Origin: Ruania rhizosphaerae
GTDB taxonomy: Bacteria; Actinomycetota; Actinomycetes; Actinomycetales; Beutenbergiaceae
NCBI RefSeq assembly: GCF_009805705.1
Contig: NZ_VSMB01000005.1
Coordinates: 1 to 64,000 of the forward strand
Direction: 5' to 3'
Length of the DNA: 64,000 nt
Of the stretch, positions 43,874 through 51,898 are shown in pieces. Numbering within the stretch: the first letter of the stretch is position 1; each line of letters begins with the position of its first letter. The position numbers and the translations under genes were made by a program. Below the pieces are notes generated by a model. That model was not told the origin of the DNA. It saw only the letters and a program-made list of their open reading frames with translations, and made no database searches.

Positions 43874-45301
43874 CTAGACGTGGCTGGTGCGCTGGGGCAT
43901 GTTCTGCAGGACGGACAGGAACTTCTTCGCCCAGCCCTGCACATCGTTCTCCAGCACGCGCTTGCGCAGCGTGCGCATCCGGCGCCGCTGCTCGGCCGGT
44001 CCCATCGTCGCGGCCTTCAGGATCGCCTCCTTCATGCCCTCGATGTCGTGCGGGTTGATCAGCAGGGCGTGGCTGAGTTCGTCCGCGGCACCGGCGAACT
44101 CGCTCAGCACCAGGGCACCGCCCAGGTCCGGACGGGCGGCGACGTACTCCTTGGCCACGAGATTCATCCCGTCGCGCAGGGCCGTCACGAGCATGACGTC
44201 GGCGGCCCGGTAGAGAGCCACCATCTCCTCGAACGGGTAGGAGTGGTGCATGTAGTAGATCGCCGAGCGGCCCCAGGAGCCGTGGTCGCCGTTGATGTTG
44301 CCGACCATGACCTCCACCTCCTGGCGCAGGGTCTTGTATTGCTCGACCTGCTCGCGGCTGGGGCTGGCCACCTGTACCAGCGCGGTCCGGGGGACCGTGA
44401 CCTTCTTCTCTGCCACCAGTTCACCGAAGGCCTTGATCCGGTGCCGGATGCCCTTGGTGTAGTCGAGCCGGTCCACACCGAGCATGAGGACGTCCGGATC
44501 GCCGAGCTCGGTGCGCAGCTGCGCGGCACGCTTGGTGATCTTCTCGGTGCGGGCGAGCTCGTCGACCTTGTGGGAGTCGATGGAGATCGGGAACGTCCCC
44601 ACGCGAACGTGCCGCTCCGGACGGTTCCAGTGCTGCCCGATGGTGATCTGCTGACCGCGCGTGCTGTGGGAGGTGAAACGGCGAACCGCGCGCAGGAAGT
44701 TCGCGGCGTCACCGGTGCGCTGAAAGCCGATGAGGTCGGCACCGAGCAGTCCTTCGATCACCTGCCGGCGCCACGGGAGCTGGCCGAAGAGCTCCACGGA
44801 CGGGAAGGGGATGTGGTCGAAGAAGCCGATCCGCACGTCCGGGCGCAGCCGGCGCAGCATCTCCGGGACGAGCTGCAGCTGGTAGTCCTGCACCCACACC
44901 GTCGCGCCCTTCTCGGCGGTGCCTGCTGCCGCCTCGGCGAAGCGGCGGTTGACCTCCACATAGGAGTTCCACCAGATGCGGTGGAACTCCGGGGGCACGA
45001 TCACGTCGTGGTAGAGCGGCCACAGCGTGGCATTGGAGAAGCCCTCGTAGTAGCGCGAGACCTCTTGTGTGCTCAACGGCACCGGCACCAGGTGCATCCC
45101 GTCGGTGTCGAACGGGTCGAGCGACTGGTCGGCCGAGCCGGACCAGCCCACCCAGGCGCCGTCCTGGGCGCGCATCACGGGTGCGAGGGCGGTGACCAGT
45201 CCGCCCGGTGCGGGGGTGGAGGAGACGTTGCCTTCCTCGTCCACGCGGATGTCAGCAGGGAGGCGGTTGGCGACGACGACGAACTCGTGTGGTGCTGGCA
45301 T
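43874..45301 (-). CDS. otsA: Trehalose-6-phosphate synthase
   Basis: OtsA joins UDP- or GDP/ADP-glucose with glucose 6-phosphate. The 475-residue GT20 enzyme begins with FVVVANRLPADI (nucleotide-sugar loop), followed by WVQDYQLQLVPEMLR, IGFFDHIPFPSVELF, GVDRLDYTKGIRHRIKAF and the C-terminal ALVLSEFAGAADEL. It is the first gene of otsAB and divergent from the kinase gene, with 71 bp between. AAAAGGGG precedes the ATG. Confidence 0.96.
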   Translation of the reverse strand: MPAPHEFVVVANRLPADIRVDEEGNVSSTPAPGGLVTALAPVMRAQDGAWVGWSGSADQSLDPFDTDGMHLVPVPLSTQEVSRYYEGFSNATLWPLYHDVIVPPEFHRIWWNSYVEVNRRFAEAAAGTAEKGATVWVQDYQLQLVPEMLRRLRPDVRIGFFDHIPFPSVELFGQLPWRRQVIEGLLGADLIGFQRTGDAANFLRAVRRFTSHSTRGQQITIGQHWNRPERHVRVGTFPISIDSHKVDELARTEKITKRAAQLRTELGDPDVLMLGVDRLDYTKGIRHRIKAFGELVAEKKVTVPRTALVQVASPSREQVEQYKTLRQEVEVMVGNINGDHGSWGRSAIYYMHHSYPFEEMVALYRAADVMLVTALRDGMNLVAKEYVAARPDLGGALVLSEFAGAADELSHALLINPHDIEGMKEAILKAATMGPAEQRRRMRTLRKRVLENDVQGWAKKFLSVLQNMPQRTSHV

Positions 45302-45360
45302 TCTTGCTCTGACCCCTTTTCTCCGGCGGCGCGTCCAGGCTACTTGGTCCGGTGGTGGCG

Positions 45361-45366
45361 TAGGTT
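45361..45366 (+). promoter_or_regulatory. -10 element TAGGTT, leaderless promoter of the Ser/Thr kinase gene
   Basis: TAGGTT ends 6 nt before ATG 45373 in the short divergent gap shared with otsA. Confidence 0.55.
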
Positions 45367-45372
45367 GCCGGT

Positions 45373-47115
45373 ATGGACGCAGGGCCCGAGCAGCGGCGGC
45401 CGATCCGGGAGGTCGGCGGGTACCGCCTGCTCGAGGTACTCGGCTCCGGCGGGATGGGCACCGTGTACGAGGCGATCGACGCTGAGGACCGGCATGTCGC
45501 GGTCAAGCTCCTGCATCCGATCTTCAGTGCCGACGACGCTGCCCGAGAGCGGCTGCGACGGGAAGTGGCGACGCTGCACCGGGTGCGCGGTGAACGGGTG
45601 TCACGTGTGCTGGATGCGGAGGCCGACTCCGCCGAGGCGTTCATCGTCACCGAGCTCATCGACGGGCAGTCGCTGGAGGAGTCCGTGCGGGAGCACGGCC
45701 CGCTGGACGCCGAGGAGCTGGCCGACCTCGCGGATGGGCTGGCTGACGCGCTGGAGGCGATCCACGCCGTCGGGGTGGTCCATCGCGACCTCAAGCCGGG
45801 CAACGTCATGCTCACCGACGACGGCCCGGTGGTGATCGACTTCGGTATCTCCCAGCTCGCGGACGACCCTCGTCTGACCCAGACCGGGTTGGTGACCGGC
45901 ACCCCCGGCTACGTGGATCCGCAGGTGATGCGCGGTGCGGACCCGGGGCCGGTGGGGGACTGGTGGGGGTGGGCGGCAGTGCTCGTGTTCGCCGCTACGG
46001 GGCGTGGTCCGTTCGGGAGCGCTCAGGGGGTGCTGCTACGCGTGGAGGCCGGACGCGTCGACACCGACGGCTTGCCGCCGCGGACGGCGCAGGTGCTGCG
46101 ACGGGCGCTGCACCCGGACCCCGACCGGCGGATGCGCCCTGACGTGGTGCGTCGCGCACTCCGCGACCATGCGACGGGCCGGGAGCCGACGTCGCTGCTC
46201 GCCGATGGTGACGACGATGCCGAGAACCTGCACGAGCCTCGCACGGAGGTGGTGGCGGATGATCCCGATCTGGCTGCGCCGCTCCCGCCCGCCATCCCGC
46301 CAGGTTCGGCGCCTCCTGAGCACACGGCCGTGATGCCGCAGCAGGTGCGCGATCAGTACCCCTCCACTGCGCAGTACTCGTCGAGTGCGCAAGGCGAGCA
46401 ACCCCCACCGCCCGACGGCGCAGCTCGCCTCCCCGATCCGGTCCACCCGGATGCGGGGCCACCGTCCCCGTCGATCCAGGAGGTGCCGGCGCCAGCGGTG
46501 CAGCCTCCTCCGTACTCCCTCGGCCCTGATGGCTTCCCCGAGCGCCCCGCCTGGGCCGTGCCCGCCCGTGCTCGCCCGTGGCTGTCGCTGGTGTGGCTCG
46601 CGGCACTGTCGCTGCTCGGTGGCCTCTACCCCTCGGTGGTGGTACTCGGCGCCGTCGTGCTGGTCGTGATCTTCGGTGCCATCGGTTCGGACGTGCGCGC
46701 ACTGCGGCAGCGACGGCTGAGCCGTGGCCCGGGGCGCTGGGACCTGCCGCGCGCCACCGCCGCCTTCCCGCTGCATGTGGTGCTCGGGTTGCTGCTGACG
46801 CTGCCAGGAGTGGTCGTGGCAGCGGCCGGTGTGGTGATCGTGTGGGTGCTGGCCGTCCAAGCCGTCCCGCTTGTGTTCCTCGTACCGGCGGTGGTGGCGG
46901 TCGCGGTGTTGCTGCTGTGGTGGACGCCCTCGAGTGGGAACGCCCGGGAAGGTCAGCGAACGGTGCTGCGAGTGCTTGCACCCGCCGGTGCCGCCGCTGC
47001 GGTGTGGGCGCTGATCGCTGCCGGGGTGGGATTGACCGCGCTGGCCCTCACCGTGCTCGGTGACGGCGCGGTGCAGTGGTGGCCGTTCCCGGTGCCGCCG
47101 ACGAGGTTCTTCTGA
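45373..47115 (+). CDS. Membrane Ser/Thr protein kinase
   Basis: The 580-residue protein has a Hanks-type kinase domain (about 16-265): glycine loop LGSGGMGTVYEA, ATP-binding Lys45 in VAVKLL, catalytic HRDLKPGN (His137-Asp139) and DFGIS. A Pro-rich acidic linker follows (about 275-390), then three to four hydrophobic segments (about 398-440, 460-520 and 535-565). It lacks the PASTA repeats of PknB, so the signal is probably sensed by the membrane part. Targets are unknown. The 3' end is followed by the long inverted repeat at 47132-47209. Confidence 0.92.
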   Translation: MDAGPEQRRPIREVGGYRLLEVLGSGGMGTVYEAIDAEDRHVAVKLLHPIFSADDAARERLRREVATLHRVRGERVSRVLDAEADSAEAFIVTELIDGQSLEESVREHGPLDAEELADLADGLADALEAIHAVGVVHRDLKPGNVMLTDDGPVVIDFGISQLADDPRLTQTGLVTGTPGYVDPQVMRGADPGPVGDWWGWAAVLVFAATGRGPFGSAQGVLLRVEAGRVDTDGLPPRTAQVLRRALHPDPDRRMRPDVVRRALRDHATGREPTSLLADGDDDAENLHEPRTEVVADDPDLAAPLPPAIPPGSAPPEHTAVMPQQVRDQYPSTAQYSSSAQGEQPPPPDGAARLPDPVHPDAGPPSPSIQEVPAPAVQPPPYSLGPDGFPERPAWAVPARARPWLSLVWLAALSLLGGLYPSVVVLGAVVLVVIFGAIGSDVRALRQRRLSRGPGRWDLPRATAAFPLHVVLGLLLTLPGVVVAAAGVVIVWVLAVQAVPLVFLVPAVVAVAVLLLWWTPSSGNAREGQRTVLRVLAPAGAAAAVWALIAAGVGLTALALTVLGDGAVQWWPFPVPPTRFF

Positions 47116-47131
47116 TCCCGCACCACCCGCC

Positions 47132-47209
47132 GTCTGACCTACTTTCTGCAGTTTGACCTACCGTCGGTGCCTGCCGAAGGTGGGTCAGACTGCCGGAGGT
47201 GTGTCAGAT
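47132..47209. repeat. 78-nt imperfect inverted repeat built from four TCTGACC-type sites
   Basis: Four related 11-mers are arranged symmetrically: GTCTGACCTAC (47132-47142) and GTTTGACCTAC (47151-47161) in one direction, GTGGGTCAGAC (47180-47190) and GTGTGTCAGAT (47199-47209) in the other. Within each pair the spacing is 19 bp. The arms match at 27 of 39 positions; counting G-U pairs, a plus-strand RNA could pair at about 35 of 39. It lies between the kinase stop and the next gene's promoter. Confidence 0.75.
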
Positions 47210-47244
47210 CCGCCGGTGCTTGCGGCCCGTGGAGGTCGGCCGCG

Positions 47245-47250
47245 TATCCT
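47245..47250 (+). promoter_or_regulatory. -10 element TATCCT, leaderless promoter of the membrane protein gene
   Basis: TATCCT lies 7 nt before ATG 47258. It places the start of the membrane protein and puts the 78-nt inverted repeat immediately upstream of this promoter. Confidence 0.5.
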
Positions 47251-47257
47251 TGCCGTC

Positions 47258-47773
47258 ATGCCCGGCTCGTTCCTGCACCACGTGCGCGCTGTCCCGCGTG
47301 CGGTGCGGTGTGCTGCCAGGCTGTCCTCGCCCGCTGCGCTGGTGTCGGTGCTGAGCGGATGGTCGGTGCTCTCGATGGTGCTGGGGCGGGTGCTGCTGCC
47401 CGCCGAGTGCGTGAGCGCGGACGGCGTGGCCGGATTCGTGGCTGCGAACCTGGCGCAGATGCGCTCGGTGGCCGCCTGCCCCACCGGCACGCTCGGATAC
47501 GGTCCGCACACGGTTGCCGCTGTGGCAGGGTGTGCGGCGCTGCTGGCGGCATTGTTCGTGGCACACGTGACCCTCACCGGGGTGGCGCTCTGGGTTTCCC
47601 GGGCGGCGGCGGGCGTGCGCGGAGTCCTCGCGGCACTGCGCACTCTCCCGGGGGAGATTCGGGTACCGCGTCTGGTGCCGCGGGGGGAACGGCCCACCTG
47701 GTACAGCGCCCCGGTGCTCCCGGTCCTGCAGGGACGCCCGGTGTGGCGCCGCGGGCCGCCGGTGCTCGTCTGA
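47258..47773 (+). CDS. Unknown membrane protein
   Basis: I do not recognise this 171-residue protein. It has a basic N-terminus and two clear hydrophobic segments (about 25-45 and 85-115), with a Cys-containing loop between them (LLPAECVSADG and SVAACPTGT). The C-terminal ~50 residues are Arg/Pro-rich and probably cytoplasmic. The two cysteines between the membrane segments could form a disulfide; the next gene encodes a secreted-side thiol-oxidoreductase-like protein. The frame is open further upstream, but TATCCT 7 nt before 47258 supports this start. Confidence 0.65.
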   Translation: MPGSFLHHVRAVPRAVRCAARLSSPAALVSVLSGWSVLSMVLGRVLLPAECVSADGVAGFVAANLAQMRSVAACPTGTLGYGPHTVAAVAGCAALLAALFVAHVTLTGVALWVSRAAAGVRGVLAALRTLPGEIRVPRLVPRGERPTWYSAPVLPVLQGRPVWRRGPPVLV

Positions 47774-47833
47774 GCACCTGCCCCCACCCGTTCGACCTGC
47801 AGGCCGCGGCAGCGGCCGGACAAGGAATTACCC

Positions 47834-48607
47834 ATGGCAACCAGCAGCAAGGCTGAGCGGCGCGAAGCCGCCCGCAAGGAGGCCGAGCGTCTCCGCAAGA
47901 TCCAGGATCAGCGCAACAAGCGCAACCGAGGCGTACTCATCGTGGTCGTCGTCGCCGTGGTGGCGCTGATCGCCGTCGCCGGTGTGATGATCTACCAGGC
48001 CTCCGGCCGCACCCTCCTGACGGACTATGAGGGCGAGAGCCCTGCGGGCTCGGACCTGCACGGCGGTATCACCTTCGGGGCCGACGGCGTCGGCTCCCCG
48101 AACGAGGGTGCTCCGACCGTCGACGTCTACCTCGACTTCCAGTGCCCGCACTGTGCAACCTTTGACGCCGTCAATGGCGAGGATGTCACGCAGGCGGCGG
48201 CTGACGGTGACGCCACGGTCGTCTACCACCCGGTGGACTTCCTGGACGGCGCCGCGATGAACTCGACCCGGTCGGCGAATGCGTTCCTCGTCATCGCCAG
48301 CGAGGCTCCGGAAGCGGCGTCAGAGTTCATGGCCACGATGTTCGAGAATCAGGCGAACGACGTCACCGACGAACAGATCGCCCAGATCGCCGTCGATGCC
48401 GGCGTGCCCCAGGAGGTGGCTGACTCCTTCTCCGAGGGTACCTACAACGAGTGGGTGGAGCTCGCTTCCGACCAGGCCATCCGCGACGGCTACTCCGGCA
48501 CACCGACGATCGTCATCGACGGTGAGGTCTGGGGTAACGACGAGAACGACCCGGCCGGGCAGTGGACCACCGAGGGGGCCCTGCTGGCCGAGCTCCAGAG
48601 TCGCTGA
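47834..48607 (+). CDS. Membrane-anchored DsbA/thioredoxin-fold protein
   Basis: This 257-residue protein has a charged cytoplasmic N-terminus (KAERREAARKEAERLRK), one membrane helix (about 34-56), and an extracytoplasmic thioredoxin-fold domain with Cys104-Pro-His-Cys107 in DFQCPHCATFD, then an all-helical insert and the cis-Pro strand GYSGTPTIVIDG. The CPHC motif is that of DsbA-type oxidases. Related actinobacterial proteins introduce disulfides into secreted proteins. AAGGA lies 7 nt before the ATG. A strong hairpin follows the gene. Confidence 0.9.
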   Translation: MATSSKAERREAARKEAERLRKIQDQRNKRNRGVLIVVVVAVVALIAVAGVMIYQASGRTLLTDYEGESPAGSDLHGGITFGADGVGSPNEGAPTVDVYLDFQCPHCATFDAVNGEDVTQAAADGDATVVYHPVDFLDGAAMNSTRSANAFLVIASEAPEAASEFMATMFENQANDVTDEQIAQIAVDAGVPQEVADSFSEGTYNEWVELASDQAIRDGYSGTPTIVIDGEVWGNDENDPAGQWTTEGALLAELQSR

Positions 48608-48610
48608 CCC

Positions 48611-48654
48611 GATCGGCCGGGGCGTGCAGCGATTACGCCCAGCCCCGGCCGATC
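48611..48654 (+). terminator. Terminator after the DsbA-like gene
   Basis: A perfect 13-bp GC-rich stem (48611-48623 with 48642-48654) with an 18-nt loop starts 3 nt after the stop codon. No T-tract follows, which is common for actinobacterial terminators. The tRNA gene begins 30 bp later. Confidence 0.7.
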
Positions 48655-48684
48655 TGGCACACTCGACTCGCCCCTCGTGGGCGC

Positions 48685-48757
48685 GCCACCTTAGCTCAGC
48701 TGGTAGAGCACCCGCCTTGTAAGCGGACGGTCGTCGGTTCGAGTCCGACAGGTGGCT
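48685..48757 (+). tRNA. tRNA-Thr (anticodon TGT)
   Basis: The 73-nt cloverleaf has a 7-bp acceptor stem (GCCACCT/AGGTGGC), D arm GCTC...GAGC, anticodon loop CTTGTAA (48716-48722) with TGT at 48718-48720, a 5-nt variable loop and the T arm GTCGG-TTCGAGT-CCGAC. One anticodon-stem position (C711-A727, window bases 48711 and 48727) is mismatched. CCA is not encoded; the gene is followed by CCG. Confidence 0.93.
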
Positions 48758-48809
48758 CCGTGAACCTCACCCCGCCTCCGGCGTTTTCCTCCTGACGGCG
48801 CAGGGGTCG

Positions 48810-48815
48810 TACCGT
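48810..48815 (+). promoter_or_regulatory. -10 element TACCGT, leaderless promoter of the PdxK/ThiD-type gene
   Basis: TACCGT ends 6 nt before GTG 48822. Confidence 0.5.
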
Positions 48816-48821
48816 AGGGCC

Positions 48822-49676
48822 GTGTCCGAGACCAGCATCCCCACTGAACCTGCACGCGCCTACGTGATCGCCGGCTCCGAAGCGACCGGCGGTGCCGGGA
48901 TCCAGGCAGACCTGCGGACGTTCCAGACCCTGGGCGCCTACGGCTTCGGCACCCTCACCTGCATCGTCTCCTTCGATCCCGCAGCGAACTGGGCACACCG
49001 GTTCGTCCCGGTCGAGTCGTCGGTGATCGCCGACCAGATCGAGGCGGCCCTGGCCTGCCACGCACCGGACGTCGTCAAGATCGGGATGCTCGGCACCCCC
49101 GGGACGATCGACACGGTGGCGGGCGCGATCGCCGGCCACCCGTGGCGGCATGTGGTGCTCGATCCGGTCCTCATCTGCAAGGGGCAGGAACCCGGTGCCG
49201 CGCTCGACACCGACAACGCTCTCCGGGAGCGGATCCTGCCCCTGGCCACGGTGATTACCCCCAATCACTTCGAGGCCCGCACGCTCGCCGGGATGGAGCG
49301 CATCGAATCGGTGGACGACCTCGCGGAGGCCGCCCGGCGCATCCACGCCCTCGGCCCGAGGTATGTCGTTGCCAAGGGTGGCGTCGAGCTGGAGGGGCCG
49401 GACGCCGTCGACGTGCTCTTCGACGGGACGACGACGACCGTGGTGAGTACCCCGAAGATCGGCGAGGAGCGGGTCAGCGGTGCCGGTTGCACGTTCGCCG
49501 CAGCCGTGACGGCGGAGCTCGCCAAGGGGGCCGAGGTGACCGACGCCGTGCAGGTGGCCAAGCAGCTCGTGACCCAGGGGATCCTGGACCGGCTCCCTTC
49601 CCACGCCCCGTTCGACGCCGTACGGCTCGCCGGACCGGCGCCCACGGACGGCCCCGTGCAGATCCGCACCCTCTGA
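48822..49676 (+). CDS. pdxK: Pyridoxine/hydroxymethylpyrimidine kinase (PdxK/ThiD family)
   Basis: This 284-residue ribokinase-fold enzyme phosphorylates a pyridoxal- or HMP-type vitamin precursor. It has the N-terminal GSEATGGAGIQADLRTFQTL, VVLDPVLICKGQ, the ITPNHFEARTLAGM segment, and the anion-hole/base motif SGAGCTFAAAVTAEL. The GAGC form with Cys resembles the Bacillus PdxK/ThiD-type pyridoxal kinase rather than classical ThiD, so vitamin B6 salvage is preferred. No thiamine genes are adjacent. The start is set by TACCGT 6 nt upstream. Confidence 0.82.
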   Translation: MSETSIPTEPARAYVIAGSEATGGAGIQADLRTFQTLGAYGFGTLTCIVSFDPAANWAHRFVPVESSVIADQIEAALACHAPDVVKIGMLGTPGTIDTVAGAIAGHPWRHVVLDPVLICKGQEPGAALDTDNALRERILPLATVITPNHFEARTLAGMERIESVDDLAEAARRIHALGPRYVVAKGGVELEGPDAVDVLFDGTTTTVVSTPKIGEERVSGAGCTFAAAVTAELAKGAEVTDAVQVAKQLVTQGILDRLPSHAPFDAVRLAGPAPTDGPVQIRTL

Positions 49677-49688
49677 AGTCGAGGGTTC

Positions 49689-49694
49689 TAGGCT
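49689..49694 (+). promoter_or_regulatory. -10 element TAGGCT, leaderless promoter of the S9 peptidase gene
   Basis: TAGGCT ends 6 nt before ATG 49701 and 12 nt after the previous stop codon. Confidence 0.55.
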
Positions 49695-49700
49695 CGCTGC

Positions 49701-51689
49701 ATGCGACCCGAGCACCTGAACCTGTTCCGCCAACTCGGCACGCCCGCCGCACACCCCAGCGGCACCTGGGCCGTGGTGGCGATCGACCGCCCCGACACCG
49801 ACGCCGACACCTACCCCTCGGCGCTGTGGCGCCTCAGCCTGGACAGCGGCGAGTTGCGCCCGTTCACCCACGGTCCGGACGACTCGGAACCGGTGTTCTC
49901 CCCGGACGGGCGGTGGCTGGCGTTCATTCGTGCTCTCTCGGGCGGCAAGCCGCAGGTCGCGCTGATTCCCGCCGACGGCGGAGAGCCACGGGTCCTTACT
50001 GCGCACCCGGCCGGTGTGTCCGGCCGGCCCATGTTCTCCCCGGACTCGACCCGCCTCGCATACACGGCCCGGGTGCCCGAGCAAGGCCGGTACGGCACCG
50101 CCGAGGGCGTCGGTTCCGATGCCGAGGCACCGCGCCACATCACCCGGCTCACGTACCGGACCGACGGCCTCGGCTACTCCGCCGACCGGCCCCAGCAGGT
50201 GTTCCTCGCGGGGATTCCTTCGTCCCGGTCCACGTTGCTCGACCCGCTCGCCGACCCACCTTCGACGGCGGATGACGGTGAGAGTCCCCATGCTGTCGCA
50301 GGCGTCGAGGTCACGCAGGTCACGACCGAACCGTATGACCACAGCATCCCCGTCTGGACCCCGGACGGCACCGGCCTGCTGACGATCCGCTCGGCTCCGG
50401 ACGCGATCGCCGGAGACCTACTGCATCACCGAGCGGAGGCGCAATCCCCGGCAACCGTTCTCGAGGTCGGCTCCCACGCCCCCGGTGCCGTGACCTTCGA
50501 CGCCACGGGACGGCTCTGGTTGCTGCTCACCGATCAGGGCCCAGACCGGATGGATTTCATCGGCCGCTCACCCGCGTTGTACCGCGCCGCACTGGAGGGC
50601 ACCACACTCAGCGGTCTGACCCGCCTCACCGATCCGCGCACGCTCACTCTGACCGGGGTGCTGGAACCTGCCGGCGACGGCGTCTTCCTCGTCGGGGCCA
50701 AACGCGGCACCGCCCCGGTGCTCCGGGCGGACGGGGACACGGTGGTGGCTGTGCTCGACGGGCATGTGGAGGCGCGTGCGGTCGCGGCGATGCCCGACGG
50801 CGCAGCCCTGGTGGCCGCCGGCAGTCCGGACAGCGTGGCCGACCTCTGGCATATCCCGGCGGACGCCGCGCCCTGGCGCGTGACCGACCTCTCCGCCCGG
50901 CTCCGGCAGGAGGCGGGCGCGGTCGAACCGGTCGAGCTGATCGCGAGCGGGGATGACGGCTACCCGGTGCACGGTTGGGTGAGCATTCCCGAGGGCGATG
51001 GGCCGCACCCCGTGCTGCTGCTCATCCATGGCGGACCGGCCGCGCAGTACACACCGATGTTCTTCGACGAGGTGCAGGTCTATACCCGGGCGGGCTACGC
51101 CGTCGTGTTCTGCAACCCGCGTGGTTCGATCGGGTACGGGCAGGACCACGCGCGGGCGATCATCGGCGGCTTCGGCGGCCGGGACGCCGTCGATGTGCTC
51201 GCCTTCCTCGACGCGGCGCTCGCAGCGCACCCGCAGTTGGACGCCGAGCGAGTGGGCGTGCTCGGCGGCTCCTACGGCGGCTACATGACGGCATGGCTGA
51301 CCACCCAGACGAGGCGGTTCGCCGCGGCGATCGTCGAACGCGGTTTCCTCGATCCGGTCAGCTTCGTCGGGTCCGCCGACATCGGGTGGTTCTTTCCCCA
51401 CGCCTACCTGGGAACCGACCCGGAGCAGATCGCTGCCCAGAGCCCGATGGCGCACGTGGATCGGGTGCGGACACCGACCCTGGTGATCCACTCCGAGCGG
51501 GACTGGCGCTGCCCGGTGGAGCAGGGCCAGCGCTGGTACACCGAACTGCGCCTGCGGGACGTGGAGGCCGAACTGCTGCTCTTCCCCGGGGAGGGGCACG
51601 AGTTGAGCCGCTCCGGTCGGCCCCGGCACCGGGTGGCGCGCTTCGAGCACATCCTGCGCTGGTGGGCGAAGCACCTGCCGGTCACCTGA
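49701..51689 (+). CDS. S9 family peptidase (acylaminoacyl/dipeptidyl type)
   Basis: The 662-residue serine peptidase has an N-terminal beta-propeller (about 1-400, with blade motifs such as PVFSPDGRWLAFIRAL and PMFSPDSTRLAYTARV) that limits access, and an alpha/beta-hydrolase domain. Ser524 lies in GGSYGGYMTAW, the acidic residue in HSERDWRCPV and the His in GEGHELSRSG. HGGPAAQYTPMFFDEVQ forms the oxyanion region. There is no signal peptide, so it degrades peptides in the cytosol. Confidence 0.93.
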   Translation: MRPEHLNLFRQLGTPAAHPSGTWAVVAIDRPDTDADTYPSALWRLSLDSGELRPFTHGPDDSEPVFSPDGRWLAFIRALSGGKPQVALIPADGGEPRVLTAHPAGVSGRPMFSPDSTRLAYTARVPEQGRYGTAEGVGSDAEAPRHITRLTYRTDGLGYSADRPQQVFLAGIPSSRSTLLDPLADPPSTADDGESPHAVAGVEVTQVTTEPYDHSIPVWTPDGTGLLTIRSAPDAIAGDLLHHRAEAQSPATVLEVGSHAPGAVTFDATGRLWLLLTDQGPDRMDFIGRSPALYRAALEGTTLSGLTRLTDPRTLTLTGVLEPAGDGVFLVGAKRGTAPVLRADGDTVVAVLDGHVEARAVAAMPDGAALVAAGSPDSVADLWHIPADAAPWRVTDLSARLRQEAGAVEPVELIASGDDGYPVHGWVSIPEGDGPHPVLLLIHGGPAAQYTPMFFDEVQVYTRAGYAVVFCNPRGSIGYGQDHARAIIGGFGGRDAVDVLAFLDAALAAHPQLDAERVGVLGGSYGGYMTAWLTTQTRRFAAAIVERGFLDPVSFVGSADIGWFFPHAYLGTDPEQIAAQSPMAHVDRVRTPTLVIHSERDWRCPVEQGQRWYTELRLRDVEAELLLFPGEGHELSRSGRPRHRVARFEHILRWWAKHLPVT

Positions 51690-51780
51690 TCCGCGCACAG
51701 CGGCGTTCGGCGATCGTCCGTCGCAGCAGCCCTGAGCGGCCCTGACCAGCCCAGCCCGCGTCCGGACCGGTGCGGGAGTC

Positions 51781-51809
51781 GTTCACCTCGGTGATGTCGC
51801 CTATTCATC
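51781..51809 (+). promoter_or_regulatory. Pho-like box upstream of the secreted phosphatase gene
   Basis: GTTCACC (51781-51787) and ATTCATC (51803-51809) are 22 bp apart, exactly two 11-bp turns, as are the outer units of the phoU box (GTTCACC and ATTCACC). The middle unit (TGATGTC) is degenerate. It lies about 90 bp upstream of the phosphatase start. Confidence 0.5.
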
Positions 51810-51841
51810 GCGCGCACGTCGGCGAGCCATCTGGCCTACCT

Positions 51842-51855
51842 AGCCTCGAGAGGCT
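51842..51855. repeat. Short inverted repeat in the phosphatase leader
   Basis: AGCCTC-GA-GAGGCT forms a 6-bp stem between the Pho-like box and the start codon. It could be an operator or an mRNA hairpin; there is no further evidence. Confidence 0.4.
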
Positions 51856-51898
51856 CGTCGAAGCCTGTCTATGTGTGCACCGAGAGGAACCGTCACTC

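Noticed and set aside
43805-45835. 676-codon plus-strand open frame
   Set aside because: It is antisense to otsB/otsA and then runs out of frame into the kinase gene; no motif is recognisable.
48696-50342. 548-codon minus-strand open frame
   Set aside because: It covers the tRNA gene and is antisense to the PdxK-type and S9 peptidase genes.
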